Shown: positions 32,703-40,511 of the stretch, in pieces
Layout: every line of letters begins with the position of its first letter
Position numbering within the stretch: the stretch's first letter is position 1
Assembly: GCA_946402415.1 (NCBI GenBank)
Contig: CAMIWK010000002.1
Span: forward strand, 1 to 56,356
From: an uncultured Fibrobacter sp.
GTDB taxonomy: Bacteria; Fibrobacterota; Fibrobacteria; Fibrobacterales; Fibrobacteraceae
Direction: 5' to 3'
DNA length: 56,356 bases
Made by a program: the position numbers and the translations under genes
Notes under the pieces: generated by a model
Told to the model about the DNA's origin: nothing
Seen by the model: the letters and a program-made list of their open reading frames with translations, nothing else
Databases searched by the model: none

Positions 32703-33131
32703 ATGGAATTCAGGATTCCACATATTTTCGCCGTTCTTATTCTGGCATCCTGCCTGTGGGCCCAAGACCTGTCCAAGCCCGTAAATGACGTGCAGATTTT
32801 CCGCCCCGAAAAGCGAGAATCCAACATCCAGCTGGTAGATTCCAGCAAGGCCAATACGGTGTTGCTGAACGTGGATATCTTCGGAAGCCTGGACGTAGGA
32901 TCCTACTATATCCTCTGGGATATGATCGATCTGTCCGAAGACATCAAAAAACTGATGACCACCCGGGATTTTGCACGTGATGAATTTTTCATGCAGAACA
33001 TCGACCGGGAACAGTTTGAGCAGGAACGGATATTGCAGCTATTCGAAGACCGCAAGCGTGAGTTCTTTGCCATCTTCCCCGAAGAAGCCCTGAAGGAATT
33101 GCAAGAAAAGCAAGCGGAAGAAAATGAATGA
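32703..33131 (+). CDS. Small exported protein of unknown function
   Basis: A 142-residue protein from the ATG at 32703. The frame opens 16 codons earlier, but only this start puts a signal peptide at the N-terminus: MEFRIPHIFAVLILASCLWAQ, cleavage before D. The mature part is acidic, with 'NTVLLNVDIFGSLDVGSYYILWDMIDLSEDIKKLM' (in part) and a C-terminal helix rich in Glu and Lys. No known domain recognised. Situated between the AlkD-like gene's terminator and birA; the 64-bp gap to birA carries an AT-rich inverted repeat. Confidence 0.65.
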   Translation: MEFRIPHIFAVLILASCLWAQDLSKPVNDVQIFRPEKRESNIQLVDSSKANTVLLNVDIFGSLDVGSYYILWDMIDLSEDIKKLMTTRDFARDEFFMQNIDREQFEQERILQLFEDRKREFFAIFPEEALKELQEKQAEENE

Positions 33132-33199
33132 AAAATGAAGAATTAAAAATTTTTTCTTCGGCTTCTCATTTTTCATCATTCATTTTTAATTTTTAATGA
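33122..33199. repeat. AT-rich imperfect inverted repeat between genes
   Basis: The stretch reads AATGAATG-AAAAATGA-AGAA on the left and, around a central CTTCGG, TTCTCATTTTTCATCATTCATT on the right in parts. The arms pair over about 20 bp with small gaps and would fold into a long weak hairpin. It overlaps the end of the preceding gene and the start of birA. It may be a repeat element or a weak terminator (T6 run inside). Confidence 0.45.
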
Positions 33200-34083
33200 G
33201 CATGTTTTCTCCTGAGCGCAGATTTACAGATTGGCAACTCACAGGTTTCGATAGCGTACCCGCTCTGCTTTTTGAGACCCTTGAAAGTACCCACTCCCTA
33301 ATGAAGGCTAAAGCTATCGCAGGAGAAATCCCCCCAGGCGCTTTAATTGTAGCCGACAGGCAATCAGCGGGCCGGGGCCGACATGAGCGTACCTGGGACT
33401 CCCCCGCCGGACTCAACCTTTATTTCAACATCCTGATTCCGCTGGACGGGATTCCGCTGGCATCCGCTCCGCAGATTACCCAGGTGGCGGCACTCACTTT
33501 CGCAGAGGTGTTTCAAAACCTTCAAGAAGAATCGAACGCAAGAGGTCAAGGCAACAAGGACATCGGCAAGGTTACCGTCAAGTGGCCCAACGACATCCTC
33601 TGCGGTAAACACAAGTTCTGCGGGATTTTGGCGGAGGTTGTGATGGTAAAGCCGATGCTGAAACAAGTTCAGCATGACTTTAGGGAGCCAGCCGTCAGCA
33701 TGGGTGTAGGAATCAACGTAAACAGCGATCCGTCTGATTACGCCGCCCTCGGGCGCGCCGTAACAACGCTTAAAGACATTTGCGGCCAGAAAACCAATCG
33801 TGAAAAGCTTTTGCAATTGCTTATCGGGAATCTGGAACGGGCCATCGGACAGTTCCGCGCCTTCGGGATACGCCCCTGGGTCAGCGCCTGGAAGCGTATG
33901 GACCAATTCATCGGGGCGCGGGGTACCATCATTTTAAACAACCATTGTACCGACCAGACCCGGGGTGAAGGCGACATTAAAAAGACCGGCTCCATCCTCG
34001 ATATGCAAGATGACGGAAGCCTGCTTTTCAAATGCGATGACGGAACCGTCGAAACCGTTTATTCCGCCGACTTGGAAATCTAA
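33196..34083 (+). CDS. birA: Biotin--[acetyl-CoA-carboxylase] ligase, without DNA-binding domain
   Basis: A 295-residue enzyme that joins biotin to biotin-carboxyl-carrier domains through biotinyl-AMP. Motifs: 'ADRQSAGRGRHERTWDSP' (biotinyl-AMP loop, G-R-G-R), 'VKWPNDI', 'GILAEV' and 'GVGINVN'; C-terminal SH3-like domain from about 240. There is no N-terminal helix-turn-helix, so it is a monofunctional ligase. An insertion lies between the 'LAEVV' strand and 'GVGINVN': residues 151-168, including M154-L-K-Q-V-Q-H-D-F162. These residues are encoded by a palindromic repeat. Most homologues have only a short turn there. Two ATGs (33196, 33202) are possible starts. Confidence 0.92.
   Translation: MSMFSPERRFTDWQLTGFDSVPALLFETLESTHSLMKAKAIAGEIPPGALIVADRQSAGRGRHERTWDSPAGLNLYFNILIPLDGIPLASAPQITQVAALTFAEVFQNLQEESNARGQGNKDIGKVTVKWPNDILCGKHKFCGILAEVVMVKPMLKQVQHDFREPAVSMGVGINVNSDPSDYAALGRAVTTLKDICGQKTNREKLLQLLIGNLERAIGQFRAFGIRPWVSAWKRMDQFIGARGTIILNNHCTDQTRGEGDIKKTGSILDMQDDGSLLFKCDDGTVETVYSADLEI
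33655..33675. repeat. Palindromic repeat inside birA
   Basis: ATGCTGAA - ACAAG - TTCAGCAT is an 8-bp perfect inverted repeat in frame with birA, followed by GAC. It encodes MLKQVQHD. The same DNA word (GATGCTGAAACAAGTTCAGC...) is familiar as a dispersed intergenic repeat in many bacterial genomes. Its presence here explains the extra loop in BirA. Confidence 0.7.
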
Positions 34084-34311
34084 CTATAGTTTCCGTTTAA
34101 AGTACAAGCTTCCGATAAGCGAAACGGCCAGCACCACAATCATAGCGGTTAGGCCCATCTCCGCAAGAGAGGCATTTTCACCGGCTACACCCGTTTCAAT
34201 CACAATGATAAAGGCAAGGGCAAGAACCGCTCCTACAGAACCCATCTGCTGAAACATCTTGACCTTGCCTTCCACCGTGAACTTTCCATCGGGTCTTTTA
34301 ATAAAGGGCAT
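34084..34311 (-). CDS. Small membrane protein with two helices
   Basis: A 75-residue protein from the ATG at 34311, which has GGAGG eight bases upstream. The frame extends upstream to 34377 but overlaps ubiA more. N-terminal 'MPFIKRPDGKFTVEGKVKMFQQ' (in part) is polar and basic. Transmembrane helices lie at about 26-43 (VGAVLALAFIIVIETGVA) and 52-71 (GLTAMIVVLAVSLIGSLYF). It overlaps the end of the ubiA-family gene by 14 bp and closes the menaquinone operon. No family recognised. Confidence 0.6.
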   Translation of the reverse strand: MPFIKRPDGKFTVEGKVKMFQQMGSVGAVLALAFIIVIETGVAGENASLAEMGLTAMIVVLAVSLIGSLYFKRKL

Positions 34312-35209
34312 CGACGTTACCTCCCATGCAAATCCACACGATAAGTCCAGCCATGACCAACACGCTAATGGCCACATTGGCCAAGAAAAAATCCCGATTC
34401 ATAGCATCCAGGTCATCGGATTTGCGGAACAAATGGATATAGAGGACCGCAGCTGTCATAAGGCCTGTAACCACCCACCAAGGCACTCCCATATTCCAAA
34501 ACAAGCCAAACACCACGCAAAGGACAAGCATGGCCATATGGCTCCAGAAGGCAATTTGCAGGGCCCGCCTGCGACCAAAGCGTGCAGGTACCGAATGGAG
34601 CCCCATAGCACGATCGATTTCCTCATCCTGGGTGGCGTAAATGATATCGAAACCACCCATCCAAAGCATAAGAATTACCAGCAAGAAAAACGGGAACAAC
34701 GCAAATTCCCCACGTATGGCAATCCAGGCACCCAAGGGGCTCATACCGATGGCAAAACCCAGGAACCAGTGGCAAAGCCAGCTGAATCGTTTCCAGTAAG
34801 AGTACGAAAGCAGCAAGAGCCACACCGGCAAGGCAAGCAGGCCGGCGAGGGGTTGCAGCAGCGCCGCAAAAGTCACGAACAGTATTCCATTCACCACTAG
34901 GAACGCAATGACCGACGCCTTGCTCAGGCGACCGGCAGGCAGGTGACGCTTTGCCGTGCGAGGGTTCTTTGCATCGATATCGGCGTCGGCAATGCGGTTG
35001 AAGCTCATGGCGCTGTTGCGGGCGGTCACCATACAGCCCACAATTAGCGCAATAATCCTGACCGCCTCCACGGCATCCATGCCGTGGAAACCCCTCGCCG
35101 CCACCCACATGGAGCCTATGGCAAAGGGCATGGCAAAAAGCGAATGGCTAAAGCGCACTAAGTGGCCGAACTCTAGAATTTTTTTCAACACGAGGAGCCC
35201 CCGTCCCAT
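34298..35209 (-). CDS. ubiA: UbiA-family prenyltransferase (menaquinone pathway, MqnP/MenA-like)
   Basis: A roughly 303-residue integral membrane prenyltransferase with about eight or nine helices. Both Asp-rich prenyl-diphosphate sites are present: 'NRIADADIDAKNPRT' (N-R-x3-D-x-D-x2) and 'YATQDEEIDRAMGLHS'. 'VRFSHSLFAMPFA' at the N-terminus is the classical UbiA start. Start is uncertain: TTG 35230, ATG 35209 or GTG 35191, the last overlapping the ubiX stop as GTGTTGA. With ubiX and ubiE upstream the group fits attachment of the polyprenyl tail in menaquinone synthesis, possibly by the futalosine route. The genes for the early steps are not in the window. Confidence 0.87.
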   Translation of the reverse strand: MGRGLLVLKKILEFGHLVRFSHSLFAMPFAIGSMWVAARGFHGMDAVEAVRIIALIVGCMVTARNSAMSFNRIADADIDAKNPRTAKRHLPAGRLSKASVIAFLVVNGILFVTFAALLQPLAGLLALPVWLLLLSYSYWKRFSWLCHWFLGFAIGMSPLGAWIAIRGEFALFPFFLLVILMLWMGGFDIIYATQDEEIDRAMGLHSVPARFGRRRALQIAFWSHMAMLVLCVVFGLFWNMGVPWWVVTGLMTAAVLYIHLFRKSDDLDAMNRDFFLANVAISVLVMAGLIVWICMGGNVDALY

Positions 35210-35760
35210 GGCTTTACAATAGTCGCGCAATCTTCAACCGTTACCGCTCCTAGGTGCTTAAGGATTTTCGCCACCACCGTATCCACAAGTTCTTCGATAG
35301 AGGAGGGCTTGCTGTAAAACTGCGGCGAAGCAGGAATCACGATTGCCCCGGCCCGAGTCACCCTTTCCATATTCTCTATGTGAATCATATTGTAGGGCAT
35401 TTCCCGAGGCACTATCACCAGGGGCCGCCTTTCCTTGAGACACACATCAGCAGCGCGGACCAGCAGATTGTCCGAAGTCCCTGCGGCAATACGTCCCAGT
35501 GTTCCCATAGAGCAGGGCACTACGGCCATACCCTTGTAATCGGCACTTCCACTGGCACATTCCGCAAAAAAATCATCTACATTGAAAACGCGATCTGCGT
35601 AGTCAAAAAGGGCACCCTGCCCTTCGAATTCAACCACTTCGCGACCAGGCTTTGTCATTATAAGCGAAATCTCATGGCCAAGCCGTTTCAAATGCATGGC
35701 GGTACGGGCCGCATAGATCGCCCCGCTGGCTCCAGTCACTCCAAGAATATACCTAGCCAT
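35185..35760 (-). CDS. ubiX: Flavin prenyltransferase
   Basis: A 191-residue flavoprotein that makes prenylated FMN, the cofactor of UbiD-type decarboxylases. 'YILGVTGASGAIYAARTAMHL' (phosphate-binding loop), 'AVVPCSMGTLGRIAAGTSDNLLVRAADVCLKE' (in part) and 'VIVPREMPYNMIHIENM' (the R-E-x-P loop) are diagnostic. No ubiD gene is visible here. It overlaps ubiE by 8 bp and the ubiA-type gene follows, so the order ubiE-ubiX-ubiA is one operon on the reverse strand. Confidence 0.93.
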   Translation of the reverse strand: MARYILGVTGASGAIYAARTAMHLKRLGHEISLIMTKPGREVVEFEGQGALFDYADRVFNVDDFFAECASGSADYKGMAVVPCSMGTLGRIAAGTSDNLLVRAADVCLKERRPLVIVPREMPYNMIHIENMERVTRAGAIVIPASPQFYSKPSSIEELVDTVVAKILKHLGAVTVEDCATIVKPWDGGSSC

Positions 35761-36451
35761 GGGATGCCTCCAGAGGCTTTCTCAAGAAAACCCCATAAGA
35801 AATTCCGCCATTGAAACTTTTCACTTTCATCACCTGGAATCCGCAATCTTTCGCCAAGCGGCAGAAATCCTGCACTGGCAAGAATCGCTTTATAGAATTC
35901 ACCAGATATTCATAGGCCTCTTTCTTGCCACTGAAGAAAGCCCCAAGCAAAGGGATAAACACAGGCGCAAGACACCCGTAAAAGAAACGGTTAAACACAT
36001 TGCGCGGTGCAAAGAATTCCAGCACACAAAGGTAGCCGCCAGGTGCCAGCACACGAAAACTTTCTTGCAGTGCCCCACGAGCATTGGGAACGTTTCGCAT
36101 ACCAAAGCCGTTCAGTACCACGTCAAAAGACGCCTCTACAAAGGGGATTCGCATGGCGTCTAGCTGCACAGGAGTCGCCGTCATCTTTTTCCCCGCAGAA
36201 CCCCTCAGCATACCAAGGGAAAAATCCCCCAGCACAGCCACGTCTGGCTTTACGCAGAGCTTTTCAAAAGTCACCGCAAAGTCGCCCGTACCACCACACA
36301 GGTCGAGCAGGCGCCTTCCTGCACCGTATTTTTTCAACTGACGGCAACAATAATGCCGCCACAGAATATCTTGGCCACAGCTTAGAAAATGGTTCAGAAA
36401 ATCGTAACGACCGGCAATGCCGTCGAACATTTTACGGACGGGACTAATCAC
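35753..36451 (-). CDS. ubiE: Demethylmenaquinone methyltransferase
   Basis: A 232-residue class I SAM-dependent methyltransferase (MenG/UbiE). 'VRKMFDGIAGRYDFLNHFLSCGQDILWR' (in part) is the UbiE signature 1; 'LLDLCGGTGDFAV' is the SAM motif I; 'DAMRIPFVEASFDVVLNGFGMRNV' signature 2; 'SIKRFLPVQDF' and a C-terminal 'YGVFLRKP' follow. It performs the final C-methylation of menaquinone. First gene of the operon. In Fibrobacter menaquinone serves the fumarate reductase chain leading to succinate (established for the genus). Confidence 0.92.
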   Translation of the reverse strand: MISPVRKMFDGIAGRYDFLNHFLSCGQDILWRHYCCRQLKKYGAGRRLLDLCGGTGDFAVTFEKLCVKPDVAVLGDFSLGMLRGSAGKKMTATPVQLDAMRIPFVEASFDVVLNGFGMRNVPNARGALQESFRVLAPGGYLCVLEFFAPRNVFNRFFYGCLAPVFIPLLGAFFSGKKEAYEYLVNSIKRFLPVQDFCRLAKDCGFQVMKVKSFNGGISYGVFLRKPLEASHG

Positions 36452-36472
36452 GCGTTAAATGTAGAAATTCTT

Positions 36473-38881
36473 CTACTTGAACGTGGCCGTAAAGGTTGCT
36501 CCGTCCGAAATCGTGACAATACGGGGATTGTCCTTATTCTTGTCATTCCAGCCGGTAAACGCTGCACCTGCCGCAGGTACCGCCGTCAGCTCCATCGTGT
36601 TCTTAGAGAAGAACTTACCCGTGTAAGAACTAGGCAGTTTGCGGCCCTCCATCAGCACAGAGCCATTTCCAGAGGCGCTAATGCTGACCGATACCAGGTC
36701 CCCTACGCCAAATTGACTCTTGTAATCGCTAACGAAAGTCTTATCGCGGTTCTCCGCCCACGTCTTCATGCAGGAGCCCGATATGCTGAACTCACCCTCA
36801 CAGGCGTTGTGGTACCACCTTCTCGGAAAAGCCTTCTGGTCCCTGGACGTTTCATCACTGATTAGGGTCGACGCCATGGAACTCAAAATAGACTTGACAC
36901 GGGCAGAATTGACATAATCATTGAACAGCAGTGCAGAGCGGTTGATAAACAGGCGCTTGAAATTTGAGTTCTTTATCAGGTGGTTGAAAACATTGGCAAA
37001 GGAGCGGGTGTCGGAATAGCCATATCCCTTACAGCCGGCTTTGGCAATCCAGCTAAACATATTGGTTCCAGTAGCACTCTCATTTGTAACAAACTCACTG
37101 CAAGCAGGCCACATCCAATCCATACCATGGTCCATATCATAGACCATAAACTTGTAGGGATGATCGGGACTACGCCAGGCACGGACATTATTCCCGGGCC
37201 AGTCCGCGTTATGCATATAGATTTCAAAGGCCATGTAATCGGCAAAGTTGCCCACATCCATCATGGTCTTCAGCGTAGCATAGTCGGCATCGGAAACAGC
37301 ATCTGCCTTAATTGCCAAATCAAGCATATCCGTGTATGTCTTTGTAGAATTCGTATTGCTGGTAATGTCATGACCCAAATGCTTGATAACTTCTACCGAG
37401 TTGGCATCTATCCCGTAATTGGTTTCTACATAATGCTTGTTGAACCGCTCCCGCATATCGTGGATACCAAAATACTTGCCGTTATAGAAAACCACCACCT
37501 GACGGCTACGCTGGTAATCCACTTCTGTCCCTTCCAAAAGGGCTCCCGCCATAGCGTCCATCAGGTAGTCGCTCACAAAGCGGTTTCCGTTATTGCGCAA
37601 GTTGAATCCCCTGAAGGTGTTGGCGGTCTCCTTGCGAGTTTCGAACAGCGGGTAATGAATCTTTCCGTCCTGGTAGTCTTCACGCATGACGATGCCTACG
37701 GACTTCTTGTCTTCTAGACGGCTGTAGCCGCCCATCAGGGAAAGACCGGCATCCACATCAAATGCGGAACCATCGGAACTGCTTCCGTTTTCAAAATATT
37801 CCACGTGTACAGGGAACTCTACATCCTGGTACATAGCGGAATTATAGTTCGGCGTACCTCCGGCAAGGCCCTGGGTATAATACTTGCTCAAGAAAGTCGG
37901 ATCCACGCTGATAGCCACTACCGGCATCTGCACGGTCTCGCCAACAAAGATAGTCCTGGTTACCACTTCCTTGGTAAGGGTTCCGCTCTTGAAGGCGGAA
38001 CAACGGAGAGAGGTGTTCTTGGTAATGGTCATTGGGGCGTTAAAGACTTCGGAAGACGAGGTGGGAGCCGAGCCGTCCTTGGTGCAGCGGAGGGTCACGC
38101 CAGATTCCAGAGTCGGCGGATTGATGGTCACGCCCTTTTCATCGTAGAAACCCGCCTTGATGGAACTCAAATCTACCGACGGAGCCATAGCGTCATAAGC
38201 GGTAGCATCCGTATTCTTTCTCTCAGGAGTTGACGTTCCGAAATACTTCCAGTCTCCTCCATCTACAATACCCCAGCTAACTCCGCCGGCAAGTTCCGGA
38301 TAGTCCGCAGAATCTCGGATACCGTTGCTCGGGTCAACCAGGTAAATCGTACCCCCGCTCTTATCCAGCTTCCAGTTGGTATGGGTACGGCTATGCAGTA
38401 CGTTCTTGTCGGCATCTACGGAATCCTTGATTCCATAGACCGTCGCAATATCTTTCTTGTCGCAAAAAACCGTACGGAAAGACTTGGGCGGAATCCATTC
38501 GTTGCCAAACACCCACTTCTTGGGTTCCTTCAGGTTCTCTACAAGAGCGTAACCCTTGAGATTCGCCGTATCTCCACCCGAATTATATATTTCCACCCAG
38601 GAGGGGTCATCGCCATCCCTGTCCATCCAGTCCAGATTGAGAGACGCAATCTCCGTAATATGCAGGGCGGAATTGCCCACATACCGCAGTGTGGTATCCG
38701 GATAAATTCGCACGGTATCCCTAATCGTGTCGCCAGTCAGGGAATCAATTATAACATCTCCGTCGGATGGAACTTTCTTTTCCTCAACGATGACTGTTCC
38801 TGATCCATTGGAACACGCAAAATAGCAAGCCATACAAAACACAGCCAGGTATATCTTTACTGCAAAAGACCAAATACGCAT
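36473..38881 (-). CDS. CotH kinase family surface lipoprotein with lamin-tail and InlB-like domains
   Basis: An 802-residue exported protein. N-terminal signal (VFCMACYFAC-SNG) with probable lipid attachment, although the lipobox is imperfect. Domains: lamin-tail domain at about 70-185 (ITEIASLNLDW, SWVEIYNSGG, LDKSGGTIYLVD); a chitobiase/hexosaminidase-type beta domain at about 230-310 (GVTLRCTKDGSAPTSSS); a CotH kinase-like domain at about 315-690 with 'YFGIHDMRERFNKHYVETNYGI' and 'YKFMVYDMDHGMDW' (catalytic D-x-D/H-G region); and a C-terminal InlB-B-repeat-like segment at about 735-802 (GNGSVLMEGRKLPSSYTG, TAVPAAGAAFTGW). CotH proteins phosphorylate proteins in spore coats; exported versions are poorly known. 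The antisense ORFs at 36980-38233 are shadows. Confidence 0.83.
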   Translation of the reverse strand: MRIWSFAVKIYLAVFCMACYFACSNGSGTVIVEEKKVPSDGDVIIDSLTGDTIRDTVRIYPDTTLRYVGNSALHITEIASLNLDWMDRDGDDPSWVEIYNSGGDTANLKGYALVENLKEPKKWVFGNEWIPPKSFRTVFCDKKDIATVYGIKDSVDADKNVLHSRTHTNWKLDKSGGTIYLVDPSNGIRDSADYPELAGGVSWGIVDGGDWKYFGTSTPERKNTDATAYDAMAPSVDLSSIKAGFYDEKGVTINPPTLESGVTLRCTKDGSAPTSSSEVFNAPMTITKNTSLRCSAFKSGTLTKEVVTRTIFVGETVQMPVVAISVDPTFLSKYYTQGLAGGTPNYNSAMYQDVEFPVHVEYFENGSSSDGSAFDVDAGLSLMGGYSRLEDKKSVGIVMREDYQDGKIHYPLFETRKETANTFRGFNLRNNGNRFVSDYLMDAMAGALLEGTEVDYQRSRQVVVFYNGKYFGIHDMRERFNKHYVETNYGIDANSVEVIKHLGHDITSNTNSTKTYTDMLDLAIKADAVSDADYATLKTMMDVGNFADYMAFEIYMHNADWPGNNVRAWRSPDHPYKFMVYDMDHGMDWMWPACSEFVTNESATGTNMFSWIAKAGCKGYGYSDTRSFANVFNHLIKNSNFKRLFINRSALLFNDYVNSARVKSILSSMASTLISDETSRDQKAFPRRWYHNACEGEFSISGSCMKTWAENRDKTFVSDYKSQFGVGDLVSVSISASGNGSVLMEGRKLPSSYTGKFFSKNTMELTAVPAAGAAFTGWNDKNKDNPRIVTISDGATFTATFK

Positions 38882-38952
38882 TATATGTCCTCTATATCCT
38901 ACCTAAATCTATATGATTTTTCGTAAAAAAGCTAGTAATATTCTATTTACCC

Positions 38953-38981
38953 TTGACAAATCAAGCTCTATCAGCTATTTT
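38953..38981 (+). promoter_or_regulatory. Promoter of tRNA-Phe
   Basis: Perfect -35 TTGACA (38953-38958), 17-bp spacer, -10 TATTTT (38976-38981); start expected about 7 bases before the tRNA. Confidence 0.75.
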
Positions 38982-38994
38982 TGGGCTACAATTT

Positions 38995-39067
38995 GGTTCT
39001 GTAGCTCAGTTGGTAGAGCAGTGGACTGAAAATCCGCGTGTCGTTGGTTCAATTCCAATCGGAACCA
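38995..39067 (+). tRNA. tRNA-Phe (anticodon GAA)
   Basis: Cloverleaf of 73 nt: acceptor GGTTCTG with CGGAACC, D arm GCTC...GAGC, anticodon stem GTGGA/TCCGC with loop CTGAAAA (GAA), T arm with GGTTCAATTCC, discriminator A, CCA not encoded. Confidence 0.96.
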
Positions 39068-39069
39068 CG

Positions 39070-39106
39070 AAAAGCTTCGGTTTAGCGACCGAAGCTTTTC
39101 TTTTTC
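39070..39106 (+). terminator. Terminator of tRNA-Phe
   Basis: Perfect 11-bp stem AAAAGCTTCGG / CCGAAGCTTTT with an 8-base loop, then CTTTTTC. It may also terminate the converging HD-GYP gene. Confidence 0.93.
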
Positions 39107-39138
39107 TTACAAGACTGCCGTAAAACGCCGAAAAAACG

Positions 39139-40251
39139 TTAATTTCGGTAAGGTCCGTAAACCTCATCCCAATGAGCAAGCAGCAAGTCCACCAGTTCCG
39201 GTTGAAACTGGGTGCCGCGCTGTTTCATGAATTCCTCACGAATACGCTCCTCGGGCCAGGGCTCCTTGTAGCAACGGGGGCTGCTCAGGGCATCCAAAAC
39301 ATCGGCGACGGCGCAAATACGGCCAGCCAGGGGGATAATTTCACCCTTTAGACCGCGGGGGTACCCCGTGCCGTCCCACCGTTCATGATGCGATCCCGCA
39401 ATGACCGATGCAAACTGAAGAAGCGCCCTCTTGGAGGTCTTGAGCATTTCTTCGCCGATGATGGCGTGAGACTTCATAACCCCATACTCCACCTCGGTAA
39501 GCCTGCCTGGCTTGTTCAATACGGAATCGGGGATGCCGATTTTCCCCAGGTCGTGCATAGGAGCCGCAAGCCTGATCCGCTCGGCATCTTCTTCAGGAAG
39601 CCCGTAATGTTTCGCCAAAACGTAAGAGATTTCCGCCACCCGCTGGATATGATCGCCCGTCTCCTGACTGCGATACTCGGACGCCTCACCCAAGATATGG
39701 ATGATTTCCCTCTGAGTAGCCTCCTGTTCGGCAATCAGGCGGGCAGACTCCACCGTCTTGGCGGAATAGACTGCTGTAAGAATCAGCCTCTCCAAATCCT
39801 GTGGGGTAAACACCTGGGAATTCCCCTGCTTGTTTATGGCCTGAAAGGCCCCCATCACGACACCTTCCGTGTCCAAAAGGGGAACGGTCAGTACAGATGT
39901 GGTGCGGTAGTGGGTCTTTTCGTCGCTCCGCCGGTCAAACCGGGGGTCTTGGTAGGCGTCCTCTATCCGCAAGGGCTTGCCTGTCCGTACGGAATAGCCT
40001 ACGAAACCGGCATTCAAGGGAATCCGGAGCTCATCCACCCCGTGAGCCACCTTGGTCCAGAGTTCTTCCGTATCCTTGTCGATAAGCCAAAGGGAACAGC
40101 GGTCCGCCGACACCATCGTACGGCCCAGGTCGGCCATGAGGATTAGCAGGTTGTCCATTTTTCGCTCTGCCGCAATCTTCGGCATATACGAAAACAGCAA
40201 CTCCAGAATCCTTCCCGATTCTAAGGTCTCGTCGTCACTTTCTCCCTTCAT
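39139..40251 (-). CDS. GAF and HD-GYP domain phosphodiesterase
   Basis: A 370-residue cytoplasmic signalling protein. GAF domain at about 30-175 (DRCSLWLIDKDTEELWTKVAHG, TTSVLTVPLLDTEGVVMGAFQAINK, in parts), then a helical linker, then HD-GYP at about 180-365. Metal/catalytic motifs: 'GDHIQRVAEIS', 'PMHDLGKIGIPD' (HD), 'SHAIIGEEML', 'SHHERWDGTGYPRGLKGE' (HH and GYP) and 'ICAVADVLDAL'. Such proteins hydrolyse cyclic di-GMP or related dinucleotides, with GAF sensing a small ligand or redox state. No transmembrane segment. Located between two tRNA genes. Confidence 0.92.
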   Translation of the reverse strand: MKGESDDETLESGRILELLFSYMPKIAAERKMDNLLILMADLGRTMVSADRCSLWLIDKDTEELWTKVAHGVDELRIPLNAGFVGYSVRTGKPLRIEDAYQDPRFDRRSDEKTHYRTTSVLTVPLLDTEGVVMGAFQAINKQGNSQVFTPQDLERLILTAVYSAKTVESARLIAEQEATQREIIHILGEASEYRSQETGDHIQRVAEISYVLAKHYGLPEEDAERIRLAAPMHDLGKIGIPDSVLNKPGRLTEVEYGVMKSHAIIGEEMLKTSKRALLQFASVIAGSHHERWDGTGYPRGLKGEIIPLAGRICAVADVLDALSSPRCYKEPWPEERIREEFMKQRGTQFQPELVDLLLAHWDEVYGPYRN

Positions 40252-40273
40252 GGGCCCAAAGATAGAAAAACCA

Positions 40274-40302
40274 TTGACGGAACGGAATCAGTTTTTTATT
40301 CT
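40274..40302 (+). promoter_or_regulatory. Promoter of tRNA-Ser
   Basis: TTGACG (40274-40279), 17-bp spacer, TATTCT (40297-40302). Same layout as the tRNA-Phe promoter. Confidence 0.7.
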
Positions 40303-40315
40303 TTACCCACCTTTT

Positions 40316-40396
40316 GGAGGAATAGGCTAATTGGTAAGTCAGCGGTCTTGAAAACCGCCGCCGTCAGGCTTGGGGGTTCGAGTCCCTCTTCCTCCG
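40316..40396 (+). tRNA. tRNA-Ser (anticodon TGA)
   Basis: Class II tRNA of 81 nt: acceptor GGAGGAA with TTCCTCC, anticodon stem GCGGT/ACCGC with loop CTTGAAA (TGA), a short variable arm GCC-GTCA-GGC, T arm GGGGG-TTCGAGT-CCCTC, discriminator G. The variable arm is shorter than usual for serine. A reverse-strand ORF across it (40339-40524) is the common false translation of a tRNA. Confidence 0.93.
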
Positions 40397-40397
40397 T

Positions 40398-40431
40398 AAA
40401 AAAAACGCCCCATGAGGGCGTTTTTTCTTTT
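40398..40431 (+). terminator. Terminator of tRNA-Ser
   Basis: Stem AAAAACGCCC / GGGCGTTTTT with loop CATGA and T-rich tail; the A-rich left flank makes it usable from the other strand too. Confidence 0.93.
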
Positions 40432-40511
40432 GTTCGCTAATTTTACATAAGGGCACTTTTCTTTTTCAACCTCCTTTTCATAGTAGGTCGTAAACGAGAA
40501 CTTCACGATCC

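Noticed and set aside
36980-38233. Antisense open frames over the CotH gene (245 and 142 codons)
   Set aside because: Opposite a well supported 802-codon gene; no motif or ribosome site.
38981-38994. TACAAT (38987-38992) as the -10 of tRNA-Phe
   Set aside because: It would lie 28 bp from TTGACA and touch the tRNA 5' end; TATTTT at 17 bp is the better fit.
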